Source: Crocinitomicaceae bacterium (GTDB lineage: Bacteria; Bacteroidota; Bacteroidia; Flavobacteriales_D; Crocinitomicaceae). From it: DNA of 40,192 nt. Numbering within the stretch: the first letter of the stretch is position 1; each line of letters starts with the position of its first letter. Both the position numbers and the translations under genes were made by a program. The notes below the pieces were generated by a model. That model saw only the letters and a program-made list of their open reading frames with translations. It was not told where the DNA came from and searched no databases. This document shows positions 8,930-16,569 of this stretch, in pieces. The stretch spans positions 1-40,192 of the forward strand of contig JAURGK010000021.1 of NCBI GenBank assembly GCA_030833845.1, given 5' to 3'.

Positions 8930-10630
8930 ATGAAAAAACTATTACTCTCGGCAGCATTATTTGCTGGTGTGTTTAGTGCGAAAGCACAGTTAGCACCGGG
9001 CAGTGTTGCACCAAACTTTACTGTTTCGGCATACCAATCATGGTTGTCAACAGCTGGTTCGTCAAGCAATGGCTCTTATACATTGTACGATTACCTAGAT
9101 CAAGGTTATACTGTATTTATGGATGTATCTGCAACATGGTGTGGACCATGTTGGAACTACCATATTTCTGGAGCTCTTGAAGATCTTTATGCAAATCACG
9201 GCCCGGCTGGTGCCTTGGGTGTGAACGCAAACACTACAAACGACGTAATGGTTATTTGGGTTGAAGGCGATGGTACTACGGCTGACGCAACTATGTTGGA
9301 TGGCGCTGGTGCAATTGGCAACTGGATTGAGCCAACTACTGGTAACCAAGTTCCATTCCCAATGGCCAACCCAGCTTCTGCTTTGGCTAACCAAATCAAT
9401 AATGATTACAATATCAACTACTTTCCAACAATCTATCGCATTTGCCCTAACCGCATCATTGAAGAGGTTGGTCAATTAGGTGCTACTGCATTGTATGGAA
9501 CTGTGGCGGCTTGCCCACCACCGGCAACCCTCCCTGTTGACCCTGCATTCTTAGGTTATACTGGTACAACTACTTCATGTGGTGACTTTACTTTGAGTGT
9601 TACTATGCAAAACAATGGTTTGAACCCACTAACAAGCGCAACTATCTCTGTAACAGGAATTCCTTCTCCAATCACTTACAACTGGACTGGAAACCTTGCT
9701 ACTTATGCTACAGCGCAAGTTAACCTTGGTACAGTAACTTTAACTGCACCAGCAACTGCTACCATTACAATTACTTCAAATGATGGCAACCCTGCAAACT
9801 CTACATTGGTTCAAAACCTTCAGTACATCAGTTCTTCAACTACAACTGCAGTGAATACTAACCAAGATTTCTCTAACAGTGCATTCCCATATGCGAACTG
9901 GCAGTTATTGAACCCAGATGATGGAATTACTTGGGAATATTTAAACGCACTTGGTGGGATGATGGGTATCAATACTTACAACTATTCAACTACTGGAGAA
10001 CTAGATCATTTAGTTACACAAGCTTACGACCTTACAGGTCAAAGCACACCATCTTTGAACTTCAAAGTTGCTAACCGTCGTTACAGCGCTACTTACTATG
10101 ACAAACTATACGTTTATGTATCTACAAACTGTAATGGTCCATGGACGCAAGTTTGGTTCAAAGAAAACCAAGATTTGGCTACCGGTGCTGACCAAACATC
10201 AAGCTTTGCTCCAGCATCAGCTGCAGATTTCCGTGACGAGTGTGTGAGCCTTGCTGCCTATGCAAACTCACCTGCATTGTTCGTTCGTTTTACTAGCGAT
10301 AACAACTATGGTAATAACGTATTTGTGGATGACATCAATGTATCAAGCACAGCTTGTTCAAATGGTGTTGAAGAATTGGGCCATGCTGCATTCACAGTAG
10401 CACCAAACCCTGCTTCTGAGTCATTTAATGTAACCTTTGAAGGTAAAGAAGCAAACTACACAGTTGCGCTTATGGATCTTCAAGGACGCGTAATTTCAAC
10501 AATGCTCTTGAACAACGCTGTTGGTACACAAACAGCAACTTTCTCTACAGAAAATGTAGCTAAAGGTTCTTACATTGTTGCCGTTACTGTTAATGGCATG
10601 ACGACTACCAAAAACGTAGTTATCAAATAA
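8930..10630 (+). CDS. T9SS-secreted protein with thioredoxin-like domain
   Basis: A 566-residue exported protein. It has a signal peptide (MKKLLLSAALFAGVFSAKAQ), a thioredoxin-fold domain (about 22-200) with the redox motif WCGPC (Cys71, Cys74) and a likely cis-Pro in NYFPTIYR, an Ig-like/CARDB-like stretch (about 210-305), a jelly-roll region (about 320-470; NQDFSNSAFPYANWQLLNPD) and a C-terminal T9SS sorting domain (about 485-566; APNPASESFNV to the Lys end). I start at ATG 8930, not the TTG at 8867, because only this gives a signal peptide. Codon use is clearly more biased (AAC, CGT, GGT, ACT, GCT) than in neighbours, suggesting high expression. The substrate is unknown. It stands alone with its own terminator. 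Confidence 0.88.
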   Translation: MKKLLLSAALFAGVFSAKAQLAPGSVAPNFTVSAYQSWLSTAGSSSNGSYTLYDYLDQGYTVFMDVSATWCGPCWNYHISGALEDLYANHGPAGALGVNANTTNDVMVIWVEGDGTTADATMLDGAGAIGNWIEPTTGNQVPFPMANPASALANQINNDYNINYFPTIYRICPNRIIEEVGQLGATALYGTVAACPPPATLPVDPAFLGYTGTTTSCGDFTLSVTMQNNGLNPLTSATISVTGIPSPITYNWTGNLATYATAQVNLGTVTLTAPATATITITSNDGNPANSTLVQNLQYISSSTTTAVNTNQDFSNSAFPYANWQLLNPDDGITWEYLNALGGMMGINTYNYSTTGELDHLVTQAYDLTGQSTPSLNFKVANRRYSATYYDKLYVYVSTNCNGPWTQVWFKENQDLATGADQTSSFAPASAADFRDECVSLAAYANSPALFVRFTSDNNYGNNVFVDDINVSSTACSNGVEELGHAAFTVAPNPASESFNVTFEGKEANYTVALMDLQGRVISTMLLNNAVGTQTATFSTENVAKGSYIVAVTVNGMTTTKNVVIK

Positions 10631-10648
10631 TATCTTCATAGATTTATG

Positions 10649-10680
10649 AAAACGCCCTCATTTGAGGGCGTTTTTTTTTG
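10649..10680 (+). terminator. Rho-independent terminator
   Basis: CGCCCTC (10653-10659) pairs perfectly with GAGGGCG (10664-10670) across a four-base loop ATTT. The stem can be extended by AAAA/TTTT, followed by a run of nine T residues. It lies 18 bases after the stop of the secreted thioredoxin-fold gene and ends 11 bases before the next ATG. Confidence 0.92.
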
Positions 10681-10690
10681 ACCTTTGCGC

Positions 10691-12334
10691 ATGTTTATTC
10701 CTTTTGAAAATCAAACACAGAGCTTAAAGCTACCTGAGCGCTTCACTTTTCCATTTTATTATGACGTTCATCCACTGGCTCAAAAGGCTGCAGAATTGTT
10801 GCAAATAAGATTAGAAAACGAAGATTTTGGTCATGATTTTGGCATTGGAAGACTTGAGCGTAACGGCGCCATAGGTAAAATGTTTGGTGTATTGGTGGTG
10901 CAGGACCAACAAGGCACGCTGGGTTACTTGTCTGCTTTTTCAGGGAAATTAGGTAATTCTAACGAGCACCATGGTTTTGTACCACCGGTATTCGATTTGT
11001 TAGAAGTGAACAGTTTTTTTCGAAGGGAGGAACTGCAAATCAACGAAATCACCATACGCATTGCAAAGCTTGAAGCTTCTAAAGAACTAGAGGCCCTAGA
11101 AATAGAGTCAGGCAATTTGGTAGTGCATTGGAAAAATCAACTAGAGGAAGCATTAGCTAATAACAGACAATCTAAAGCCCAAAGAGCTTTAATAAGGGCT
11201 TCCTTAGACCCGTTTGGGTCAAATTATCAGGCCCAATGTGCCAAATTAGACGCTCAAAGCATGCAAGAGAGCAGAAAATTAAAGGAACTTAAAAAACGTG
11301 CTCAAATTGAATTTGACGCGTTTAAAATGAAGCACGACAAAATTAGGTTTGAAATAGAAGCGCTGCGTAAGCAAAGAGCGCTGCATTCAGCAGATCTGCA
11401 AAGAAGAATCTTTGAGCGCTATACTTTTTTAAATATCAATGGCGAACAAAAAAATGTACTCGATTTATTTGCCGACTCACCCCCGGCAGGGGCAGGTGAG
11501 TGCGCCGCTCCAAAGCTCCTGCAATTTGCTTTTTTAAACCATTTAAAGCCCATTTGTATGGCTGAATTTTGGTGGGGGATGGCACCAGATTCTGAAGTTA
11601 GAATTCATGGCAACTTTTATCCAGCCTGTAAGAGTAAATGCGAACCAATTTTAGGGCATATGTTACTAGGTTTGCAAGTAGATCCAAATCCAATTACTGC
11701 TATATATCCACAAAGGAAACTCGATATAATTTACGAGGATGATTGGCTCATTGCTATAAATAAACCTGCCGAATATTTATCTGTCCCAGGAAAGCATCCA
11801 CAGCCTAATGTTTTAGATGATTTGAAGCAAAAATATCCGAACTTAACAGGGCCTGTTTTGGTGCATCGGCTCGATATGTCAACTTCTGGAATATTACTTG
11901 CAGCTAAAACCAAAGAAATGCACGAGCGTTTGCAACGTCAGTTCGTGCTAAGAAAAGTTAAAAAGGTGTATGAGGCGATTTTAGATGGGATACCTAAATC
12001 TAAGAATGGAGAAATCAAGCTTCCACTGCGCGTAGATCTTGAGGACCGCCCAAGGCAATTGGTGTGCACTTCACATGGGAGTTTTGCACTTACGACCTAT
12101 GAAGTTCTGGTTGATTCAGGAAAATATACTCGTATTTTATTATTCCCGCACACCGGCCGAACGCATCAATTACGTGTGCATTGCGCGCATCATTTAGGCT
12201 TGAACTGTCCGATAAAAGGCGATGATTTATATGGACAGAAGGCTGACCGCTTGTATTTACATGCCGCAAAACTTGGGTTTTATCATCCACAGACTAATGT
12301 CTGGACAGAGCTAAGCAGCACTCCAAACTTTTAA
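10691..12334 (+). CDS. RluA-family pseudouridine synthase with long N-terminal module
   Basis: The C-terminal third (from about residue 345, IIYEDDWLIAINKPAEYLS) is an RluA-type RNA pseudouridine synthase with the catalytic motif HRLDMSTSG (Asp395) and the later RTHQLRVHCAH and GDDLYG. Before it lies a 340-residue module: a globular start (DFGHDFGIGRLERNGAIGKM), a charged coiled coil (about 115-245) and a conserved-looking block with PPAGAGECAAPKLLQFAF and FYPACKSKCEPILGHML. I recall this whole architecture of about 550 residues from other bacteria; the front module's role is unknown. I start at ATG 10691 rather than TTG 10685. Its stop overlaps the stop of convergent ispG by four bases. The RNA target is not predictable here. 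Confidence 0.88.
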   Translation: MFIPFENQTQSLKLPERFTFPFYYDVHPLAQKAAELLQIRLENEDFGHDFGIGRLERNGAIGKMFGVLVVQDQQGTLGYLSAFSGKLGNSNEHHGFVPPVFDLLEVNSFFRREELQINEITIRIAKLEASKELEALEIESGNLVVHWKNQLEEALANNRQSKAQRALIRASLDPFGSNYQAQCAKLDAQSMQESRKLKELKKRAQIEFDAFKMKHDKIRFEIEALRKQRALHSADLQRRIFERYTFLNINGEQKNVLDLFADSPPAGAGECAAPKLLQFAFLNHLKPICMAEFWWGMAPDSEVRIHGNFYPACKSKCEPILGHMLLGLQVDPNPITAIYPQRKLDIIYEDDWLIAINKPAEYLSVPGKHPQPNVLDDLKQKYPNLTGPVLVHRLDMSTSGILLAAKTKEMHERLQRQFVLRKVKKVYEAILDGIPKSKNGEIKLPLRVDLEDRPRQLVCTSHGSFALTTYEVLVDSGKYTRILLFPHTGRTHQLRVHCAHHLGLNCPIKGDDLYGQKADRLYLHAAKLGFYHPQTNVWTELSSTPNF

Positions 12335-14247
12335 TTTCGCGGCTCTTGCCAATCACCATGTTCTTTGATTAAATCAACAAGGGCTTCTACAGCTTGGGCT
12401 TCTTCGATATTTCGCCTCACCACGGTTTTTTCTTTATACAGATTGATCTTTCCTGGTCCGGTACCCACGTAGCCATAATCGGCATCGGCCATTTCACCCG
12501 GACCATTCACAATGCAGCCCATAATCCCAATTTTAAGTCCTTTTAAATGGGCTGTACGTTTTCGGATTTTTGCGGTCGTTTCTTGCAAATCAAAAAGAGT
12601 ACGTCCACAGGAGGGGCAAGAAATATATTCTGTTTTAGAAATGCGTGTTCTAGTTGCTTGAAGAATGCCAAAAGAAGTGGAATTAATGTACTGCGTACCT
12701 AAATGGGCATTGAGCCAAAGGCCATCCCCGAAGCCATCGATGAGCAGCGCGCCAGCATCAGCACCTGCATATAATTGGAAGGTTTCTAGTTCAGAGGTAT
12801 TGTATTGGTATGAAAGCACCACGGGATGATGATATTTTTTCTCTTGCATAGCCAAAAAGAAGCGTCGGTACAATTGAGTTTTGTTATCATATTTAGTATT
12901 GAGAATAATACAAACATTGGGCTTGTTGGCCAATAAATCCAAAGGATCATTCTCAGCTTCTAATGGCAAAAACCCAGTTGTATGGGCGGGTAAATCTGCG
13001 AGTTGTTCGGGTAATATTAAGGGATAGTATCCAGGTTTGTTTTGGTAGTCGGCACGCCAAAGGTCAAAATCCAGAATAATGCCTAGGGTACCAGGAACTT
13101 CAAAATCTAATTCATTGCTTCCAATATAAACGTAATCGGCAGCCTGATCTAAAATATTCCATTTATCAAGCGAGATACTATATTGATAACCAAAACCAAA
13201 GAAGTGAGCAGGTTTGATATGCTCAATAGATGAGAGGTCAGCAAGTACTACGGGGGTATTTTTTGCGCCGATGTTGTGCAAGCTAAGACTATCTCTTTTG
13301 CTGTATTCAAATGGAGAATAATTCAGCTTTTCTTTAGGAATCGAGAAATCAAATGCGTTGTAATTTTCGTATTTCGCGATTAACTTTTGAGCAACGGGTA
13401 TTTCAGCCTCCGGCGCTTCTGTGAGTGATACTCGGATGGTATCGCCAATGCCGTCTTCAAGGAGCGCGCCAATACCTACAGCAGATTTAATGCGCCCGTC
13501 TTCACCGTCTCCGGCTTCTGTAACGCCTAAATGTAAAGGATATACCTTGCCATTTGCCAGCATTTTTGCCATCAATAAACGGTAAGCTTGCACCATAACA
13601 AGAGTATTGCTTGCCTTCATAGAAATCACTAGCTGATCAAACCCATGTTTTTCGCAAATATGAATGAACTCAAATGCAGATTCCACCATTCCTTCTGGGG
13701 TATCTCCATACCTACTTAAAATTCTATCCGATAAAGAACCATGATTGGTGCCAATGCGCATCGCGGTTCGGTGCTCTTTACAAAGCAGAACCAAGGGGGT
13801 GAATTTTTCTTCTATACGGTCAAGTTCAGCCTGGTAACTTTCATCAGTATATTCAATTTCTTCAAATTTCTTTTTATCGGCATAATTTCCAGGATTGACC
13901 CGAACTTTTTCTACAATTTTGGCTGCAATTTCTGCTGCATTAGGAGTAAAATGAATGTCGGCAACCAAGGGGGTTTGGATGCCTTTTTGACGCAAGGCAA
14001 GCTTGATGTTTTGAAGGTTCTCGGCTTCGTTTTTACTCGGCGCAGTGAGCCTCACAAGTTCACAACCGGCTTCGATCATACGAACTGATTGACTTACAGA
14101 GCCTTCTGTATCCATGGTGTCTGTAGTGGTCATGGATTGCACGCGTACTGGATTAAGTGCCCCAAGGTGAAGGGTTCCAATTTGAACTTCTTTAGTCAGA
14201 GGGCGCGTTCGCTTCCAAAGATCGAGGCAATAAGGCATCATTTTCAT
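12331..14247 (-). CDS. ispG: 4-hydroxy-3-methylbut-2-enyl diphosphate synthase (IspG/GcpE), long form
   Basis: IspG is the iron-sulfur enzyme of the MEP pathway that reduces MEcPP to HMBPP. The 638-residue protein is the long form (plant, Chlamydia and Bacteroidota type) with an insert between the TIM-barrel and the cluster domain. N-terminal barrel motifs include VQSMTTTDTMDTE, VRLTAPS and VADIHFTPNAA. The C-terminal domain has the three cluster cysteines in CPSCGR (544, 547) and GCIVNGPGE (578), with the conserved Glu at about 585. The start is ATG 14247; a TTG at 14262 is rejected because the -7 box covers 14260-14267. The stop overlaps the convergent pseudouridine synthase stop at TTAA. 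Confidence 0.95.
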   Translation of the reverse strand: MKMMPYCLDLWKRTRPLTKEVQIGTLHLGALNPVRVQSMTTTDTMDTEGSVSQSVRMIEAGCELVRLTAPSKNEAENLQNIKLALRQKGIQTPLVADIHFTPNAAEIAAKIVEKVRVNPGNYADKKKFEEIEYTDESYQAELDRIEEKFTPLVLLCKEHRTAMRIGTNHGSLSDRILSRYGDTPEGMVESAFEFIHICEKHGFDQLVISMKASNTLVMVQAYRLLMAKMLANGKVYPLHLGVTEAGDGEDGRIKSAVGIGALLEDGIGDTIRVSLTEAPEAEIPVAQKLIAKYENYNAFDFSIPKEKLNYSPFEYSKRDSLSLHNIGAKNTPVVLADLSSIEHIKPAHFFGFGYQYSISLDKWNILDQAADYVYIGSNELDFEVPGTLGIILDFDLWRADYQNKPGYYPLILPEQLADLPAHTTGFLPLEAENDPLDLLANKPNVCIILNTKYDNKTQLYRRFFLAMQEKKYHHPVVLSYQYNTSELETFQLYAGADAGALLIDGFGDGLWLNAHLGTQYINSTSFGILQATRTRISKTEYISCPSCGRTLFDLQETTAKIRKRTAHLKGLKIGIMGCIVNGPGEMADADYGYVGTGPGKINLYKEKTVVRRNIEEAQAVEALVDLIKEHGDWQEPRN

Positions 14248-14259
14248 TGATTTGTATAA

Positions 14260-14267
14260 CAAAGGTA
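14260..14267 (-). promoter_or_regulatory. -7 promoter box TACCTTTG of ispG
   Basis: An exact TAnnTTTG match on the minus strand, 12 bases before the ATG at 14247, implying a very short leader. No -33 TTG at the expected spacing. Confidence 0.5.
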
Positions 14268-14309
14268 AGGATTCAATTGTTTTTGCGTTCTTTGATTAAA
14301 GGATAAACA

Positions 14310-14957
14310 ATGAAATACAAAGCGTACCTACTTTTATCAATTTACTTGCTCATATTGGCCTGTACTGAAGTAAAAAAAAAGAATCCACATCGGATTGAAA
14401 ATCAAAGTGCAATGGCCAAGTCTCATCAAAGAAAAGCAATGTTAGAGGATATAATCCCTGAAGAAATAAAAGTAAAATCTAAATTAATTCCACCCATATC
14501 TCCTCCACCCATTGACCCCTCTGACCCCATCGAACCAGAGCCTTATCCTATGGACCCTCTTGTAGACCCGGTTTTCATACCAATTAACTGCCCGCCCCCT
14601 CCTCTTCATACCTTAACGCTACGCGATAGTTTGGTGTTATTTCCATCCGTAGAAGCATCATTTATTTACAACTCCGAGAATGCGCTCGTGTATGTGTCTA
14701 ATAAAGTTGCTGATCTTCCCGAATTTTGGTTTCTGATTGAATCAGACATGGTGGGTAAAATATATTTCAGTGTGCTCATAGATATAAAAGGAAAGGTAAG
14801 AGAGGTAAAATTTTTACGTTCCCATCCAAATTTTAAGAACCTAGAATCACAAATTTCTAAAATTGCTCTAAACATGCCCTCTTGGACGCCGGCCAAAAAT
14901 GAGCAAGGCCAGCCAGTGGTTTCAGAAAGCATTTTGGTGATTCGGATTCAAGAATAG
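14310..14957 (+). CDS. Lipoprotein with TonB-like C-terminal domain
   Basis: A 215-residue predicted lipoprotein (MKYKAYLLLSIYLLILAC, lipidated Cys18). The mature part has a basic stretch, then a proline-rich linker (about residues 61-105, with IPPISPPPIDPSDPIEPEP and CPPPP), then a TonB-type C-terminal domain (about 145-215: KIYFSVLIDIKGKVREVKFL and a final LVIRIQE strand). TonB links inner-membrane proton-driven ExbB/ExbD to outer-membrane receptors and is normally anchored by an inner-membrane helix, so a lipid anchor is noteworthy; it may be a non-classical TonB-like protein. No ExbB/ExbD or TonB-dependent receptor is in the window. The glycosyltransferase gene follows after 16 bases. Confidence 0.75.
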   Translation: MKYKAYLLLSIYLLILACTEVKKKNPHRIENQSAMAKSHQRKAMLEDIIPEEIKVKSKLIPPISPPPIDPSDPIEPEPYPMDPLVDPVFIPINCPPPPLHTLTLRDSLVLFPSVEASFIYNSENALVYVSNKVADLPEFWFLIESDMVGKIYFSVLIDIKGKVREVKFLRSHPNFKNLESQISKIALNMPSWTPAKNEQGQPVVSESILVIRIQE

Positions 14958-14961
14958 CACT

Positions 14962-14969
14962 TATCTTTA
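14962..14969 (+). promoter_or_regulatory. Possible -7 box TATCTTTA of the GT39-like gene
   Basis: Seven of eight bases match TAnnTTTG; it ends five bases before the ATG at 14974. A TTCG at 14941-14944 lies 17 bases upstream as a weak -33. It suggests the glycosyltransferase may have its own start site besides readthrough from the lipoprotein gene. Confidence 0.3.
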
Positions 14970-14973
14970 GTGC

Positions 14974-16569
14974 ATGATTCAAAGCAGAATTGTTTTTTCA
15001 TTCAAGCTAAAAGGACTGCTGTTGCTTTTGGCACTATCAATTCTTTATGGCTATTGGCAGCATTTTTTTTCTGATATTTTACCAATTCATGAATGTAGAA
15101 AAGCGGATTCATTAACCCAAGCAATTCAGTACTTTAAAGGAGCTTCGTTCTTTGAGCCCTCGACAAATTGGATTTCCTCAAGTGGCAATCGAAATGCAGC
15201 TGCTGAATTTCCATTGATATATTTCCTCGTAGGACAAATCTGGAAGTTTACAGGTTATCATTTATGGATCGCTAAGTTATTTTCTATTGGTTTGCTTTGG
15301 GCCAGTATGTTGTCTTTACTCCCACTTTTGAAAAAACTTTTTGACTCTGAAAAGAAGTCGCTTGTCTTTATAGCAGCTGTGTATTCATTCCCTGTACTGA
15401 GCTATTATTCTGATACTTTACTGCCGAATGTGTACTCATTTTCGTTTTTAATGTTAGCGCTAGCTCAATTTTTTCATTTTTGGACCAAAGAGAAGAGGGG
15501 GCATTTTTTATTATTTACCATCTTTTTGAGCGTGGCGGTATTATTAAAAATAACGGCACTAATTGCTGTATTTGCTTTTTTTGCCGCTTGGACAACTTCA
15601 AAATTATGGCAGAAAGAATGGTTGAAAAGTCTTAGAATCAAAAAGGTTCAAAATACCTATTTAGCCTTGGTTATTGCTATGGTTTTGGCCTTGATTTGGT
15701 ATCGATATGCGATAAATTATAATGCTCAAAATGGATCCACCATTTTTTCAACAACAATTCGACCAATTTGGGAGGTAAGCGTAAGTGACATATGGCGAAT
15801 AGGGAAGTTGGTATTTTTAGAACATAGCCGTGAAATATTTCCATTGTTTTTTTGGCCTATTGGTTTGCTAATTTTTACTTGGGTTTTCCTATCAAAAGCA
15901 GTATCCTTCACCATAAAGCACTTAATGGTATGGTCTGTATTAGGTGTGTTTTGTTACCTCATTCTTTGGTTTTGGGTTTTTGAGGTACATGATTATTATT
16001 TTATTGAATTGTTGTTTTTACCTGCATTAATGTTGGCAGTTTATCTGAAGTATGAGCCTCAATGGCCAGTTTTTAGACGCTTACAAAAAACCATTGAATT
16101 TATGCTCTTAGCATTGATCTTTTTAAACACACTTTCTTTCACTCAAATTGCAGCGGGCCATCAAAATGTAATCGTAAAAAACACACCTTTTATTTCGTCA
16201 TTCATCAAAGGAAATTGGAGTTGGTTTTATTTCAATCACCAAGAGAATTTAGGGCAGCTGCAGGCCCAGAGCAAAAATATACGCAAAGTGATTGCCCCTA
16301 GCGATACTGTCTTGTGCTTCTCTGACCCCTATGCAAATATTCACCTTACAACAATAAATCGCATTGGATATACCAATTATAGCCTAGATCAATCATCTTC
16401 AGTTTCTTCTCAAATACAAGACCTCATTGACAAAGGCGCATCCAAACTGCTGGTTTTAAAACAAGACATTGCTCACCCAGAAATCAAATATTTTCTGAAG
16501 CATTTGCGCTATCAAAAAGGAAACGTTTTTGTCTATGATTTAAAGCCTTTTAGCGGACCAAAACATTAA
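14974..16569 (+). CDS. GT39-like membrane glycosyltransferase (ArnT/PMT type)
   Basis: A 531-residue multi-pass protein of the GT-C fold. The first periplasmic loop after TM1 holds HECRKADSLTQA and AAAEFPLIYFLVGQIWK, the position and style of the acidic catalytic loop in lipid-linked sugar transferases of the ArnT/PMT class. About ten more hydrophobic segments follow up to residue 390 and a soluble C-terminal domain ends the protein. It likely moves a sugar from a polyprenyl-phosphate carrier to a lipid, glycan or protein outside the inner membrane; the acceptor cannot be read from sequence. Its TAA overlaps the stop of the convergent histidine kinase gene at a TTAA. Confidence 0.78.
   Translation: MIQSRIVFSFKLKGLLLLLALSILYGYWQHFFSDILPIHECRKADSLTQAIQYFKGASFFEPSTNWISSSGNRNAAAEFPLIYFLVGQIWKFTGYHLWIAKLFSIGLLWASMLSLLPLLKKLFDSEKKSLVFIAAVYSFPVLSYYSDTLLPNVYSFSFLMLALAQFFHFWTKEKRGHFLLFTIFLSVAVLLKITALIAVFAFFAAWTTSKLWQKEWLKSLRIKKVQNTYLALVIAMVLALIWYRYAINYNAQNGSTIFSTTIRPIWEVSVSDIWRIGKLVFLEHSREIFPLFFWPIGLLIFTWVFLSKAVSFTIKHLMVWSVLGVFCYLILWFWVFEVHDYYFIELLFLPALMLAVYLKYEPQWPVFRRLQKTIEFMLLALIFLNTLSFTQIAAGHQNVIVKNTPFISSFIKGNWSWFYFNHQENLGQLQAQSKNIRKVIAPSDTVLCFSDPYANIHLTTINRIGYTNYSLDQSSSVSSQIQDLIDKGASKLLVLKQDIAHPEIKYFLKHLRYQKGNVFVYDLKPFSGPKH

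Noticed and set aside
9095..9475. A 126-residue open frame antisense to the secreted thioredoxin-fold protein
   Set aside because: It is explained by the strongly biased codon use of the sense gene, which removes stops from the other strand.
13741..14088. A 115-residue open frame antisense to ispG
   Set aside because: It overlaps conserved IspG barrel codons; composition is a shadow of the real gene.
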